From: Paracoccaceae bacterium
GTDB lineage: Bacteria > Pseudomonadota > Alphaproteobacteria > Rhodobacterales > Rhodobacteraceae
Assembly: GCA_003565055.1 (NCBI GenBank)
Contig: PXDM01000383.1
Span: 1-34,010 of the forward strand
Reading direction: 5' to 3'
DNA length: 34,010 nucleotides
The translations under genes and the position numbers were made by a program. Shown piece by piece: positions 24,382 to 32,570 of the stretch (its first letter is position 1; each line of letters opens with the position of its first letter). The notes beneath the pieces were generated by a model, which saw only the letters and a program-made list of their open reading frames with translations, was not told the origin of the DNA and did no database searches.

Positions 24382-24492
24382 TAAAACTACCTCCGAAGAC
24401 TCTGGCGGTGACGGTAGCAACAGATCGTAAGCTTCAGGTTAATCGACGCCTTGGGTTGCACATCGGCTCAGTGGCAAGCGAAATCTCGGCGG

Positions 24493-24570
24493 ATGGACAG
24501 GAACGGAGAGTCGGACATCGCACTTGCCCCGCAGATCAAGCTGGTCTACCCGAACCGGGTGCTTTTTTGA
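24493..24570 (+). promoter_or_regulatory. Possible leader peptide and attenuator upstream of pyrF
   Basis: A 25-codon open frame starts at ATG 24493 and stops at TGA 24568-24570. Its last codons lie inside a small hairpin and T run (24548-24568) that looks like an intrinsic terminator, 15 bases before pyrF. This layout resembles leader-peptide attenuation of pyrimidine genes in enterobacteria. The peptide has no strong ribosome site (GGCGG directly before the ATG) and the stem is only five base pairs, so this is tentative. Confidence 0.35.
24548..24568 (+). terminator. Weak intrinsic terminator/attenuator before pyrF
   Basis: Stem ACCCG (24548-24552) with CGGGT (24556-24560), loop AAC, then GC and six T (24563-24568). 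It lies between the hybrid-kinase gene, which is read the other way, and pyrF, so on the plus strand it can only act on a transcript entering pyrF. The short stem makes it weak. Confidence 0.45.
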
Positions 24571-24585
24571 ACGAGGAAACAGATC

Positions 24586-25287
24586 ATGCCGTTTGCTGAT
24601 GACCGTCTGATTGTCGCGTTGGATGTTCCCAACCTGCTGTCTGGGATGGAACTTGTTCAGACACTCGGCGACACGGTTTCCTTCTACAAGATCGGCCTCG
24701 GCATGCTCACCGGCGGCGGGCTGGCCTTGGCTAATGAGTTGAAGCAGGAACATGGCAAACGCGTTTTTCTGGACATGAAATTCTTTGATATCGGGGCCAC
24801 GGTTGCCGCAGCCGTGCGCGGTATCGCGCAGTTTGGCCTCGATTTTCTGACGGTCCACGGGGACCCGCATGTTGTGCGTGCCGCGCGGGACGGGGCAGGT
24901 GGGTCGCAGCTGAAAATTCTCGCGGTCACGGTCCTCACCTCGCTTGATCGCGCGGATCTCGATGCCGGTCTGCTCAAACCCGGCGATGTCGCCGATCTGA
25001 CGCTGGAACGTGCAGCGCGTGCTTTCGAGGCCGGGGCGCATGGCGTCATTGCAAGCCCGCAAGAGGCTGCCCGCATTCGGGCGCTGCCAGAAGCCGAGGG
25101 CAAACTTGTCGTCACGCCGGGCGTTCGTCCGCGCGGATCAAGCTCTGATGACCAGAAGCGTATCGCGACCCCCGCAGAGGCCTTGCGCGCCGGGGCGGAT
25201 CATATCGTGGTCGGTCGCCCGATCTGGCAGGCGTCTGATCCGAAAGACGCCGCGCGCGCGGTGCTACGTGACATGGCCATGGCCTGA
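24586..25287 (+). CDS. pyrF: Orotidine 5'-phosphate decarboxylase
   Basis: Last step of UMP synthesis. The 233-residue TIM-barrel protein shows LIVALDVPN at the N-terminus, YKIGLGMLT, the catalytic charged network in FLDMKFFDIGATV (Asp, Lys, Asp), FLTVHGDP, VTPGVRP for phosphate binding, and DHIVVGRPIWQ. The start ATG 24586 has GAGGA eight bases upstream. It converges with the ABC-2 permease gene across only nine bases. No other pyrimidine gene is nearby. Confidence 0.96.
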   Translation: MPFADDRLIVALDVPNLLSGMELVQTLGDTVSFYKIGLGMLTGGGLALANELKQEHGKRVFLDMKFFDIGATVAAAVRGIAQFGLDFLTVHGDPHVVRAARDGAGGSQLKILAVTVLTSLDRADLDAGLLKPGDVADLTLERAARAFEAGAHGVIASPQEAARIRALPEAEGKLVVTPGVRPRGSSSDDQKRIATPAEALRAGADHIVVGRPIWQASDPKDAARAVLRDMAMA

Positions 25288-25296
25288 TCCGATCCC

Positions 25297-26142
25297 TCAG
25301 TGTTTCGCTGCCCAACTCAGCGAGGCGCGCCTGCGGGTGACAAATTCCCCGAGCATCCCGAGCACCAGCAATCCCATTCCGAAATAGACCGGATACATGA
25401 GCGATGTATTGACGGGATTGTAGTTGATGAAGGCGAAACAGCGCGCCTGATCAATCGCGTGGAAGAGTGGGGTCCAGAGGAAATAGGTGAGATAGGTATC
25501 GGGCAGGCTGTTGGCGAGAAAGAACTTCCCCGATGCGACCATGTTGAGGCGTGAAATCAACTGGGTCAGGAGCTTGCTGGCTCCAGGCATCCACGGCTTG
25601 AGCGCGTAGAGCGCAACACCAATCGCCACCCCTGCGAACCAGACTGCGAGCAGCATCGCGAAAGCGCCGACAGGATTGTAGATTTCAACGGGCGTCCAGA
25701 TCGCATGATAAAGAAACAGGATCACCAGCACAGTCAGTACCTGAATATACAATTCCCCAAGCGCGGCGCCCCCGATGGCGACAAGCGCGTTCATCGGTCG
25801 GTGTTTCATCATGTTCGAGGTCGGACCTTCAGCGCCAGCCACCTGACCGATGACCTTGATATGGGCCATGAACAGGAACACACCGCTCATCAGGTAGATC
25901 AGCGTATCGCCGCGGATCGCCGAGCCGCGCATGCCTGCGAAAACAAAAATCAGCATGAACACGGCCACCAGCATCATGGTCTGTGCGATGTTCAGCATCA
26001 GACCGATGATCGCGTTGCCGTGATTCTTGCGGACATTGCGCACCGCGTGATGGAAAATCAGCTCCATCGTATGCAGGACCATCATAAAGGTCGATCCAAG
26101 TGTCGCAGAGCGTTGCATTCCAGGCCTTTCGCCTTGAGCCAT
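25297..26142 (-). CDS. ABC-2 type permease, capsule polysaccharide exporter-like
   Basis: 281-residue inner-membrane protein with six probable helices, resembling KpsM/Wzm-type permeases that export lipid-linked polysaccharide. Visible features are a cytoplasmic N-terminus with FHHAVRNVRKNHGNAIIGL, helix pairs such as MLVAVFMLIFVFAGM and VLTVLVILFLYHAIW, and a C-terminal LMYPVYFGMGLLVLGMLGEFVTRRRA. Such permeases work with a KpsT-type ATPase, which is not adjacent. I placed the start at ATG 26142 (MAQGERPG); ATG 26118 (MQRSATLG), with AAAGG six bases before it, is an equally possible start. It is divergent from cysQ and stands beside the glycosyltransferase genes. Confidence 0.83.
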   Translation of the reverse strand: MAQGERPGMQRSATLGSTFMMVLHTMELIFHHAVRNVRKNHGNAIIGLMLNIAQTMMLVAVFMLIFVFAGMRGSAIRGDTLIYLMSGVFLFMAHIKVIGQVAGAEGPTSNMMKHRPMNALVAIGGAALGELYIQVLTVLVILFLYHAIWTPVEIYNPVGAFAMLLAVWFAGVAIGVALYALKPWMPGASKLLTQLISRLNMVASGKFFLANSLPDTYLTYFLWTPLFHAIDQARCFAFINYNPVNTSLMYPVYFGMGLLVLGMLGEFVTRRRASLSWAAKH

Positions 26143-26251
26143 GATTGGTCGTTCGATAAGTGTCTCCGCAAAAATAAAGCGAAACGCGATAAGGATCAAT
26201 GAACCTCGTCCACGACGGATCGAGGATTTTAGCAACAAGGACAGAAACAAG

Positions 26252-27052
26252 ATGCAGGAAATTGATCGCAGCCTTCTGGAGCAGGTCTTCCGCAAGCTCG
26301 CGCTCGCGGCCGGGGCCGCGATCATGGAAGTCTATGAAAGTCCTGATTTCGAAGTGCGGTTCAAAGGTGATGACAGCCCATTGACCGAAGCTGACGAGCT
26401 TGCCGACCGGATCATAAGCGAGGGTTTGCGCGCGGCCTTTCCCGGTGTCGCCCTCGTGACGGAAGAGCAGAGCGCAAGCCATGATCTGCAGGCCGCGCAG
26501 TTCCTGATCGTTGACCCGCTCGACGGGACCAAGGAATTCGTCCAGCGCAGAGGCGATTTCACTGTGAATATCGCACTTGTCGAAAACGGTGTGCCAGTGG
26601 CAGGCGTGGTCTATGCCCCAGCCAAGGGGCGTATGTTCTATACCACGGCAAGCGGCGCTGCCGTCGAGGAACATGGCCCCTTCGCGCCCGATACACCTGG
26701 CGCGCAGCATATCCTGCAGATGCGTGCGCCTGATCCGGCAGCGCTGGTCGTTGTTGCGTCGAAGTCGCATCGCGATGCGGCCACGGATGCGTTCATCGCA
26801 CGCTTTCCGGTGGCAGAAGCGCGAAGCGCGGGCTCCTCGCTGAAATTCTGCCTCCTCGCGGCAGGGGAAGCGGATTTCTACCCGCGTCTGGGCCGGACGA
26901 TGGAATGGGACACGGCGGCGGGAGATGCGGTTTTGCGCGCCGCGGGCGGGGAAGTGCTCGACTTCGACACGCATGAAACGCTGCGGTATGGAAAGCCCGG
27001 ATATGGGAATCCGTTTTTCCTTGCACGCCATCCGGATATCTCGCTGTCCTGA
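26252..27052 (+). CDS. cysQ: 3'(2'),5'-bisphosphate nucleotidase CysQ
   Basis: Removes the 3'-phosphate from PAP and PAPS; PAP is the by-product of sulfotransferases and of assimilatory PAPS reduction and is inhibitory if it accumulates. The 266-residue protein of the inositol-monophosphatase superfamily has the metal-binding motifs DSPLTEADELAD, TEEQ, DPLDGTKEFVQR and WDTAAGDAVLRAAGG in order. The ATG at 26252 has AAGGA ten bases before it, and the frame upstream is unrelated. It stands between the export permease and the glycosyltransferases, and 4 kb from the sulfotransferase, which suggests a role in PAP recycling for that enzyme as well as in sulfur assimilation (inference). Confidence 0.94.
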   Translation: MQEIDRSLLEQVFRKLALAAGAAIMEVYESPDFEVRFKGDDSPLTEADELADRIISEGLRAAFPGVALVTEEQSASHDLQAAQFLIVDPLDGTKEFVQRRGDFTVNIALVENGVPVAGVVYAPAKGRMFYTTASGAAVEEHGPFAPDTPGAQHILQMRAPDPAALVVVASKSHRDAATDAFIARFPVAEARSAGSSLKFCLLAAGEADFYPRLGRTMEWDTAAGDAVLRAAGGEVLDFDTHETLRYGKPGYGNPFFLARHPDISLS

Positions 27053-27197
27053 TGTTGTGCGTTAGGTTCTATGTGTAAGGAGTTGTAATTCATATACAGT
27101 ATCGCATCTTTGTCCTGACTTGATGCCGTGTTTTTCGCACTTGCGCCGCGTCCATGTTCGGGGTCTGTTACATATGGGCCACCCGACCGGAGCGTAG

Positions 27198-28226
27198 ATG
27201 TTCACCCCGTTGCCTGAGCGACAAGAGCGCTGGTTTGACTTTCGCATGCGCTGGAAACGGCGCAGGTTGCGCGCGCGGGCGATCAGCAAGGCGGGAGAGT
27301 TGCGCCTCTTGAAGCGCGGGGCCTGGGGGCGGGGCGCGATCCTGTTGTTTTGCACCATCCGCAACGAAATCGAGCGCATCGACTGGTTCCTTGCGCATTA
27401 TCGCAAGCTGGGCGTGCAGCATTTCATCTTCGTGGACAATGACAGCACCGATGGCACACGCGCGCGGCTCTTGAGCGCGCCGGATTGCACTGTCTATGCC
27501 ACGCAGAAAAGCTACAAAGCGTCACGCTTTGGCATGGACTGGATCAACTGGCTGATGCTGCGGCATGCGCATGGGCATTGGTGCGTTGTGGCTGATGCTG
27601 ATGAATTGCTCATCTATCCGCATTGGGAAACGCGCGCGCTCCCGGCGCTGACACGCTGGCTGGAGCGCGAAGGGCGGATGGTTCTGCCCGCCATGATGCT
27701 TGAGCTTTACCCGAAAGGCCCGCTCGACCACGCGCCGTGTCACCCCGGCATGGACCCGCTGGAGGCGCTGCGCTGGTTCGATGCCGGGAATTACACGATC
27801 ACGCACAGGCCCTTGCTGGACTGCCTGCTCATTCAGGGCGGCCCGCGCGCGCGCCATTTCTTTCGCGACGCGCCCAACCGCGCACCGACCCTGACCAAAC
27901 TGCCGCTGATCAAATGGTCGTTTCACAATACTTGGGTCAATTCCACGCATGCGATCCTGCCGCGCCGCCTCAACCGGTTTTTTGCCGAGGATGGGGGGGA
28001 GGCGATTTCGGGCCTGATCCTGCACACGAAATTTCTGGCAACCGTGGTCGAAAAGGCCGCGATCGAGAAAGCGCGCGGCCAGCATTTCGGGAATGCCCCG
28101 GTCTTCGACAGCTATTATGACCAGCTTGCACGCGCGCCCGACCTCTGGTCGCCGCAATCGACCGAGTTTCTCGGATGGGAACAACTCGAGGAACTCGGCC
28201 TCATGTCGCGCGGGGGCTGGGCGTGA
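27198..28226 (+). CDS. Glycosyltransferase family 2-like protein, copy 1
   Basis: 342-residue putative glycosyltransferase with a GT-A fold. FCTIRNEIERIDWFLAHYRK and FIFVDNDSTDGT resemble the nucleotide-sugar site of the Glyco_tranf_2_4/GT92-like group. The metal-binding D-x-D is in VVADADELLIYP near residue 132. Conserved blocks MLELYPKGP, RWFDAGNY and LPRRLNRFF follow. A basic N-terminus (about 1-45, RWKRRRLRARAISK) may contact the membrane. It starts at ATG 27198 with GGAG five bases before it. The next gene is a paralogue with the same blocks and the same LMS-x-G-x-WA ending, so the two arose by tandem duplication. Donor and acceptor sugars are unknown. Confidence 0.85.
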   Translation: MFTPLPERQERWFDFRMRWKRRRLRARAISKAGELRLLKRGAWGRGAILLFCTIRNEIERIDWFLAHYRKLGVQHFIFVDNDSTDGTRARLLSAPDCTVYATQKSYKASRFGMDWINWLMLRHAHGHWCVVADADELLIYPHWETRALPALTRWLEREGRMVLPAMMLELYPKGPLDHAPCHPGMDPLEALRWFDAGNYTITHRPLLDCLLIQGGPRARHFFRDAPNRAPTLTKLPLIKWSFHNTWVNSTHAILPRRLNRFFAEDGGEAISGLILHTKFLATVVEKAAIEKARGQHFGNAPVFDSYYDQLARAPDLWSPQSTEFLGWEQLEELGLMSRGGWA

Positions 28227-28409
28227 TGCGGGGCGATCAGTTTCATTAGGCGCGATAACGCGACAATAACTCTTTCGCGCGAAGATTGTTGCAATTCTTG
28301 CATGGCTTAGGCAATGCTGGCGCGCAAAGGTTGAGCAGAGTGACTGGCGGCGGGACAAGTGGCATAACCGCCTACGAGGACCGCGCTTAGGCCAGATACA
28401 GGCAGTGTT

Positions 28410-29420
28410 ATGGGTGTGTTAAGACAGTTCAGACTGAGGGCGGAGCGTCATGCCAAGCTCTTGCGGTGCTTGCGCAAAAGCGCCTCTCTGCGGACTGTGC
28501 AGAACCGGACCGATGCAATCCACCCGCGCGATGTGCTGATTTTCTCGACGCTGCGCAATGAAATGCTGCGGCTGCCGTATTTTCTCGACTATTATCGCGC
28601 GCAAGGCGTGCGGCATTTCCTGATGGTCGATAATGGCTCCAGCGACGGGAGCGCAGAGTATCTGGCGCAGCAGCGCGATGTCTCGCTCTGGTCGACCCAG
28701 GCGAGCTACAAGCGCGCGAGTTTCGGGATCGACTGGATCAATCATCTGCTCTGGCTCTATGGGGCCGGGCGCTGGGTGCTGGTGGTCGATGTCGATGAGT
28801 TCTTCGTCTACCCGTTCTGCGACACACGCCCGATCACCGCGCTGACTGATTGGCTGGAAAGTCAGGGGCGGCGGTCCTTCGGGGCGATGCTGCTCGATAT
28901 GTATCCCAAAGGCCCGGTCACCGCGCATCCTTACCGCGAGGGGCAGAATCCGTTCGAGATCGCGCGCTGGTTCGATGCGGGCAATTACAGCATCAAACGC
29001 AACCCGGTCTATCATGATCTGTGGATTCAGGGTGGAGTGCGCCAGAGGGTGGTCATGGCAGAGGCGCCTTGGAATGCGCCCGCGCTCAACAAGATCCCGC
29101 TGGTGCAGTGGTCGCGCAAATACGCCTATCTCAGCTCGACCCATATGCTGCTGCCGCGCGGGCTCAACCGCGTCTATGACGAAAGCGGGGGGGAGGCCGC
29201 GTCGGGTGTGCTCCTGCATGCGAAATTCCTCGATACGGTCATCGGCAAGGCGCAGGAAGAGTTGGAGCGGCGCGAACATTACGCGGGCAGCCGTGAATAT
29301 CGCGCCTATGAGGACAGTCTGAGCCGTAATCAGGACCTCTGGTGCGAATGGTCCACGGAATATATCAACTGGCGGCAGTTGGAAATTCTGGGGCTGATGT
29401 CGAAAGGAGACTGGGCATGA
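28410..29420 (+). CDS. Glycosyltransferase family 2-like protein, copy 2
   Basis: 336-residue paralogue of the preceding gene. Shared elements are IFSTLRNEMLRLPYFLDYYRA, FLMVDNGSSDGS, YKRASFGIDWINHLL, the D-x-D in VVDVDEFFVYP near residue 130, MLLDMYPKGP, RWFDAGNYSI, LPRGLNRVY and the LMSKGDWA C-terminus. The two proteins differ at many positions, so the duplication is old and the substrates may differ. The 183-base gap before it holds no gene and a 10-base palindrome TTCGCGCGAA (28274-28283). The ATG at 28410 has only a weak ribosome site (AGGCAG). Its stop overlaps the GT14 start by four bases. Confidence 0.85.
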   Translation: MGVLRQFRLRAERHAKLLRCLRKSASLRTVQNRTDAIHPRDVLIFSTLRNEMLRLPYFLDYYRAQGVRHFLMVDNGSSDGSAEYLAQQRDVSLWSTQASYKRASFGIDWINHLLWLYGAGRWVLVVDVDEFFVYPFCDTRPITALTDWLESQGRRSFGAMLLDMYPKGPVTAHPYREGQNPFEIARWFDAGNYSIKRNPVYHDLWIQGGVRQRVVMAEAPWNAPALNKIPLVQWSRKYAYLSSTHMLLPRGLNRVYDESGGEAASGVLLHAKFLDTVIGKAQEELERREHYAGSREYRAYEDSLSRNQDLWCEWSTEYINWRQLEILGLMSKGDWA

Positions 29421-31090
29421 GCGCGCCTGCGGCCCCTGTGGGAATAGTCATGCTGTGCCACACAGCTTTGCGCCGCGCGGCACAGGTCGCGCGCTTCTGG
29501 CTCGCGGCGGGCTGCCCGGTGGTCATGCATATCGACCGTGCTGTGGCCGAGGCTGAGGTGCAGGCGCTCAAGGCGGATCTGGGGCCGCAGCCGCTTCTGC
29601 GCTTCTCCGAGCGCCATCGCTGCGCCTGGGGCTCCTGGCATCTGATCACGGCCACGCAGGATGCGGCCACGCTTCTGCTGCACGAGTTCCCGCAGGTCGG
29701 TCATGTGCTCCTGACCTCGGGCTCCTGCCTGCCGATCCGCCCCGCGCAGGATCTGATCGCGCATCTGAGCAAGCATCCCGAGACTGATTTCATCGAATCC
29801 GTTGCGATTGATCACGCGACATGGATCATGGGCGGGCTGTCGGAGGAACGCTTCACGCTTTATTTCCCCTTCGATTGGCGTCGCCAGCGCTGGGTGTTTG
29901 ATCGTTTCGTGGACCTGCAGCGCAAACTCGGTGTGCGGCGCAAGATCCCTGCGCCCCTGCGCCCGCATATGGGCTCGCAATGGTGGTGCCTCACGCGCGC
30001 GACATTGCAGGCCATCCTTTCCGACCCGGCGCGCGCGACCTATGAGCGCTTTTTCCGGCAGAACTGGATCCCTGACGAATCCTATTTCCAGACGCTCGCG
30101 CGGTTGCATGGGCGCGAGATCGAAAGCCGGTCGCTGACGCTGGTGAAATTCGACCGCCACGGGCGGCCCAATCTCTTCTATGACGACCATCTGCAACTTC
30201 TGCGGCGCTCCGATTGTTTCCTCGCGCGGAAAATCTGGCCCGAGGCGGAACGGCTCTATGCGTTCTTCCTCTCGGCGCAACCCGCGAAGCTGGAGCCTGT
30301 CGCGGCCGATCCCGCCAAGATCGACCGCTATTTTGAACTCGCCGAGAAACAGCGCCTCGATGGGCGGGCGGGGCTCTATATGCAGAGCCGCTACCCGCGC
30401 GAGACAAGTGCCAGCAGTAAATCGGCAGGCCCATATTCGGTCTTTACCGGGTTCGAGAATGTCTTCGAGAATTTTGAGTTCTGGCTTGGGCAGGTGACAG
30501 GAACCCGCGCGCATGGCCATCTTTTCGCGCCTGAGAAAGTGCAGTTTCATCGCGGGGCCAAGGTCTGGCATGGCGCAATTAGCGACAGTGCTGCGATCCG
30601 CGACTATAACCCGCGGATGTTCCTGACCAATCTGCTTTGGGCCACGCGCCCGGAGCGGCAATGCTTTCTGCACGGTCCGGGCGATGTGATGGACGGCCCG
30701 CTGGGGTGGTTCATGGCGACGGATACGAATGCGCAGATCTCGGTGATCCGGGGCGCGTGGATGCTGGGCCTGTCGCAGAGATCGCAGCCTGAACAGGAGC
30801 TGATCTCGCTGGCGGGGCAGTTGCACCGACAGGAACAGGACTGGATCGCACAGCTCAGCTCGCGCTGGGTGCTGGCGCGTATCCGTATTTTCTCGCTCGC
30901 CGAGATGATCGAAGAGCCGCGCAAGCACCTGCTTGATGCTCTGGGCGACACGGCGAGCGAGGCCGCGCTCAAGGCGCACGGTCTGCCACCCGTGATGGAT
31001 GCGACGCAGCTCGAAGGCTTCATGACGAAACTGCGCAATCAGGGCCTGCCCGCTCAGGTGCTGAAGGATTGTCAGCTCCCGGCGCGGTGA
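29417..31090 (+). CDS. GT14-like (core-2/I-branching type) glycosyltransferase with extra C-terminal region
   Basis: 557-residue protein. The N-terminal half (about 1-280) resembles bacterial core-2/I-branching beta-1,6-N-acetylglucosaminyltransferase-like enzymes (GT14): GIVMLCHTALRRAAQVARFW, VVMHIDRAV, LLTSGSCLPIRP, GSQWWCLTRATLQAIL and WIPDESYFQTLARL. The C-terminal half (about 285-557) has no domain I can name; it includes SVFTGFENVFENFEFWLGQ, HGPGDVMDGPLGWFMATDT and two runs of charged helices. The ATG at 29417 has AAGGAG seven bases upstream and overlaps the previous stop (ATGA). It precedes the sulfotransferase by 14 bases, so all these genes form one transcription unit. Acceptor and linkage are not known. 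Confidence 0.82.
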   Translation: MSAPAAPVGIVMLCHTALRRAAQVARFWLAAGCPVVMHIDRAVAEAEVQALKADLGPQPLLRFSERHRCAWGSWHLITATQDAATLLLHEFPQVGHVLLTSGSCLPIRPAQDLIAHLSKHPETDFIESVAIDHATWIMGGLSEERFTLYFPFDWRRQRWVFDRFVDLQRKLGVRRKIPAPLRPHMGSQWWCLTRATLQAILSDPARATYERFFRQNWIPDESYFQTLARLHGREIESRSLTLVKFDRHGRPNLFYDDHLQLLRRSDCFLARKIWPEAERLYAFFLSAQPAKLEPVAADPAKIDRYFELAEKQRLDGRAGLYMQSRYPRETSASSKSAGPYSVFTGFENVFENFEFWLGQVTGTRAHGHLFAPEKVQFHRGAKVWHGAISDSAAIRDYNPRMFLTNLLWATRPERQCFLHGPGDVMDGPLGWFMATDTNAQISVIRGAWMLGLSQRSQPEQELISLAGQLHRQEQDWIAQLSSRWVLARIRIFSLAEMIEEPRKHLLDALGDTASEAALKAHGLPPVMDATQLEGFMTKLRNQGLPAQVLKDCQLPAR

Positions 31091-31104
31091 CAAAGAGGAA
31101 CGCA

Positions 31105-32544
31105 ATGTCTGATCTCTCCCGGTTTCGCTATTTCGTTGTGTTGGCAGAAATGCGCACGGGCTCGAACCTGTTGGAGGCCTGCCTGAACGAAATCCCCGGC
31201 CTGCGTTGCGAGGGGGAGGCGTTCAATCCGGTCTTTGTGAGCCATCCCAAGACCGACAGCCTGTTCGGCTTCGACCGGGCCACGCGCGACCGGGACCCGC
31301 TGGCGCTGCTCTCGGCCTTTGAGCGGCAGGACAGCCTGTCGGGCTTTCGCTACTTCCACGATCACGACCCGCGTGTTGTCGATGCGTTTCTGGGCGACCG
31401 GGACTGCGCGAAGATCATCCTGACGCGCAACCCGCTCGAGTCCTATGTCTCGCTGAAAATCGCGCGGGCGACGCAGCAATGGCGTCTGGGCGATGTCAAG
31501 AATCGTCGGATGGAGAAAGTTGTTTTCGATCCGGTCGAGTTCGAGACGCATCTGCGCGATTTGCAAGCCTTCCAGATCAAGGTTCAGAACCGCCTGCAAG
31601 TGACAGGTCAGACGGCATTTTATGTTGATTACGAAGATATCCAGTCGCTTGATGTGATCAATGGGCTGGCCGAGTGGCTGGGTGTTGCGGCGCGGCTTGA
31701 GGCGATGCCGAAGAAGCTCAAGCGCCAGAATCCCGAAGCGCTGGAAGACAAGGTCGTGAACCCCGAAGCCATCGCTGCGGGCATCGCGCGGCTGGATCGC
31801 TTTCACCTCTCGCGCAGTCCGAATTTCGAGCCGCGTCAGCCCGGCCTGCTCTGGGCCTTCCGTGCCTGTCAGACCGCGCCGCTGGTCTATGCGCCGCTGC
31901 CCGGCTGTTCCGAGCGTCCGGTCCTGAGCTGGATGGGGGCCGTGGATGGCGGGGCTGAGCCCTCGGAGCTGCTCTCGGGTTTCACGGCGCAAAGCTGGCG
32001 CGACTGGCAGCGCAGCCATGCCCGGCGCGTGGCCTTCACGGTGCTGCGTCATCCGCTCGCGCGCGCGCATGAGATCTTCGTGGGACAGGTCGCGCTTGGG
32101 AGTCGCGAGAATGTGCGCCGCTTCATCGAGCGCGTGCATGGGCTGAGCGTGCCGACCGAGCGCGCCGCGCTGCGCGCGCTGGATGCGCAGACGCATCGGC
32201 AGTTGTTTTTGGGCTTTCTGCAATTCGTGAAGGCCAATCTGAATGGCCAGACCGCGTTGCCGACCCGGCCCGTCTGGGCGAGCCAGTCGCGGCTGATCGA
32301 GGCGATCACCACGCAATGCCCGCTGCATCATCTGCTGCGCGAGGGGACGCTGGCCGAGGATCTGCCGCGCCTTGGCCGAGACCTCGGTCGCGACCTGCCC
32401 GCATTCGTGCCGACGCCACGGAGCGGCCCGCTCGATCTGGCGCGGATTTATGACGCGGGCGTAGAGGCGGCCTGCCGTGCGGCCTATGGGATCGACTATG
32501 AGCGTCTGGGCTTTGGCGACTGGTCAGACGAGCAGGGCGCTTGA
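31105..32544 (+). CDS. Two-domain sulfotransferase
   Basis: 479-residue putative PAPS-dependent sulfotransferase. The N-terminal domain (about 1-215) shows a 5'-phosphosulfate loop-like RTGSNLLEACLNEIPG at residues 17-32 and a 3'-phosphate-binding block ILTRNPLESYVSLKIARA near residue 108. The second part (about 240-479) again has a 3'-phosphate-like block FTVLRHPLARAHEIFVGQ near residue 312, preceded by LVYAPLPGCSERPVLSWM near 262, where a P-loop would be expected but the key Lys/Thr pattern is degraded. This suggests two fused sulfotransferase-like domains, the second possibly inactive. The ATG at 31105 has GAGGA five bases upstream. Its substrate is probably the glycan made by the genes before it (inference). 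Confidence 0.8.
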   Translation: MSDLSRFRYFVVLAEMRTGSNLLEACLNEIPGLRCEGEAFNPVFVSHPKTDSLFGFDRATRDRDPLALLSAFERQDSLSGFRYFHDHDPRVVDAFLGDRDCAKIILTRNPLESYVSLKIARATQQWRLGDVKNRRMEKVVFDPVEFETHLRDLQAFQIKVQNRLQVTGQTAFYVDYEDIQSLDVINGLAEWLGVAARLEAMPKKLKRQNPEALEDKVVNPEAIAAGIARLDRFHLSRSPNFEPRQPGLLWAFRACQTAPLVYAPLPGCSERPVLSWMGAVDGGAEPSELLSGFTAQSWRDWQRSHARRVAFTVLRHPLARAHEIFVGQVALGSRENVRRFIERVHGLSVPTERAALRALDAQTHRQLFLGFLQFVKANLNGQTALPTRPVWASQSRLIEAITTQCPLHHLLREGTLAEDLPRLGRDLGRDLPAFVPTPRSGPLDLARIYDAGVEAACRAAYGIDYERLGFGDWSDEQGA

Positions 32545-32570
32545 AAAACGGGGCCGCGCCTCACGCGGCC
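32545..32570 (-). terminator. Intrinsic terminator of ptsN
   Basis: On the minus strand GGCCGCG, loop TGAGG, CGCGGCC, then CCG and five T (32552-32570 stem, T run at 32544-32548). The ptsN stop codon TGA lies in the loop. The converging sulfotransferase gene ends right beside it but the plus-strand side has no T run. Confidence 0.75.

Noticed and set aside
28274..28283. Palindrome TTCGCGCGAA before the second glycosyltransferase
   Set aside because: Ten-base palindromes rich in CG are frequent by chance in this composition, and the flanking ACAAT/ATTGT arms are not symmetric about it.
29330..31105. 591-residue open frame antisense to the GT14-like gene
   Set aside because: No start context or domain, composition dominated by Arg/Leu/Gln, and the plus-strand frame has a good ribosome site and family motifs.
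31072..32331. 419-residue open frame antisense to the sulfotransferase
   Set aside because: Arg/Gln-rich shadow translation with no motif; the plus strand has two sulfotransferase blocks.
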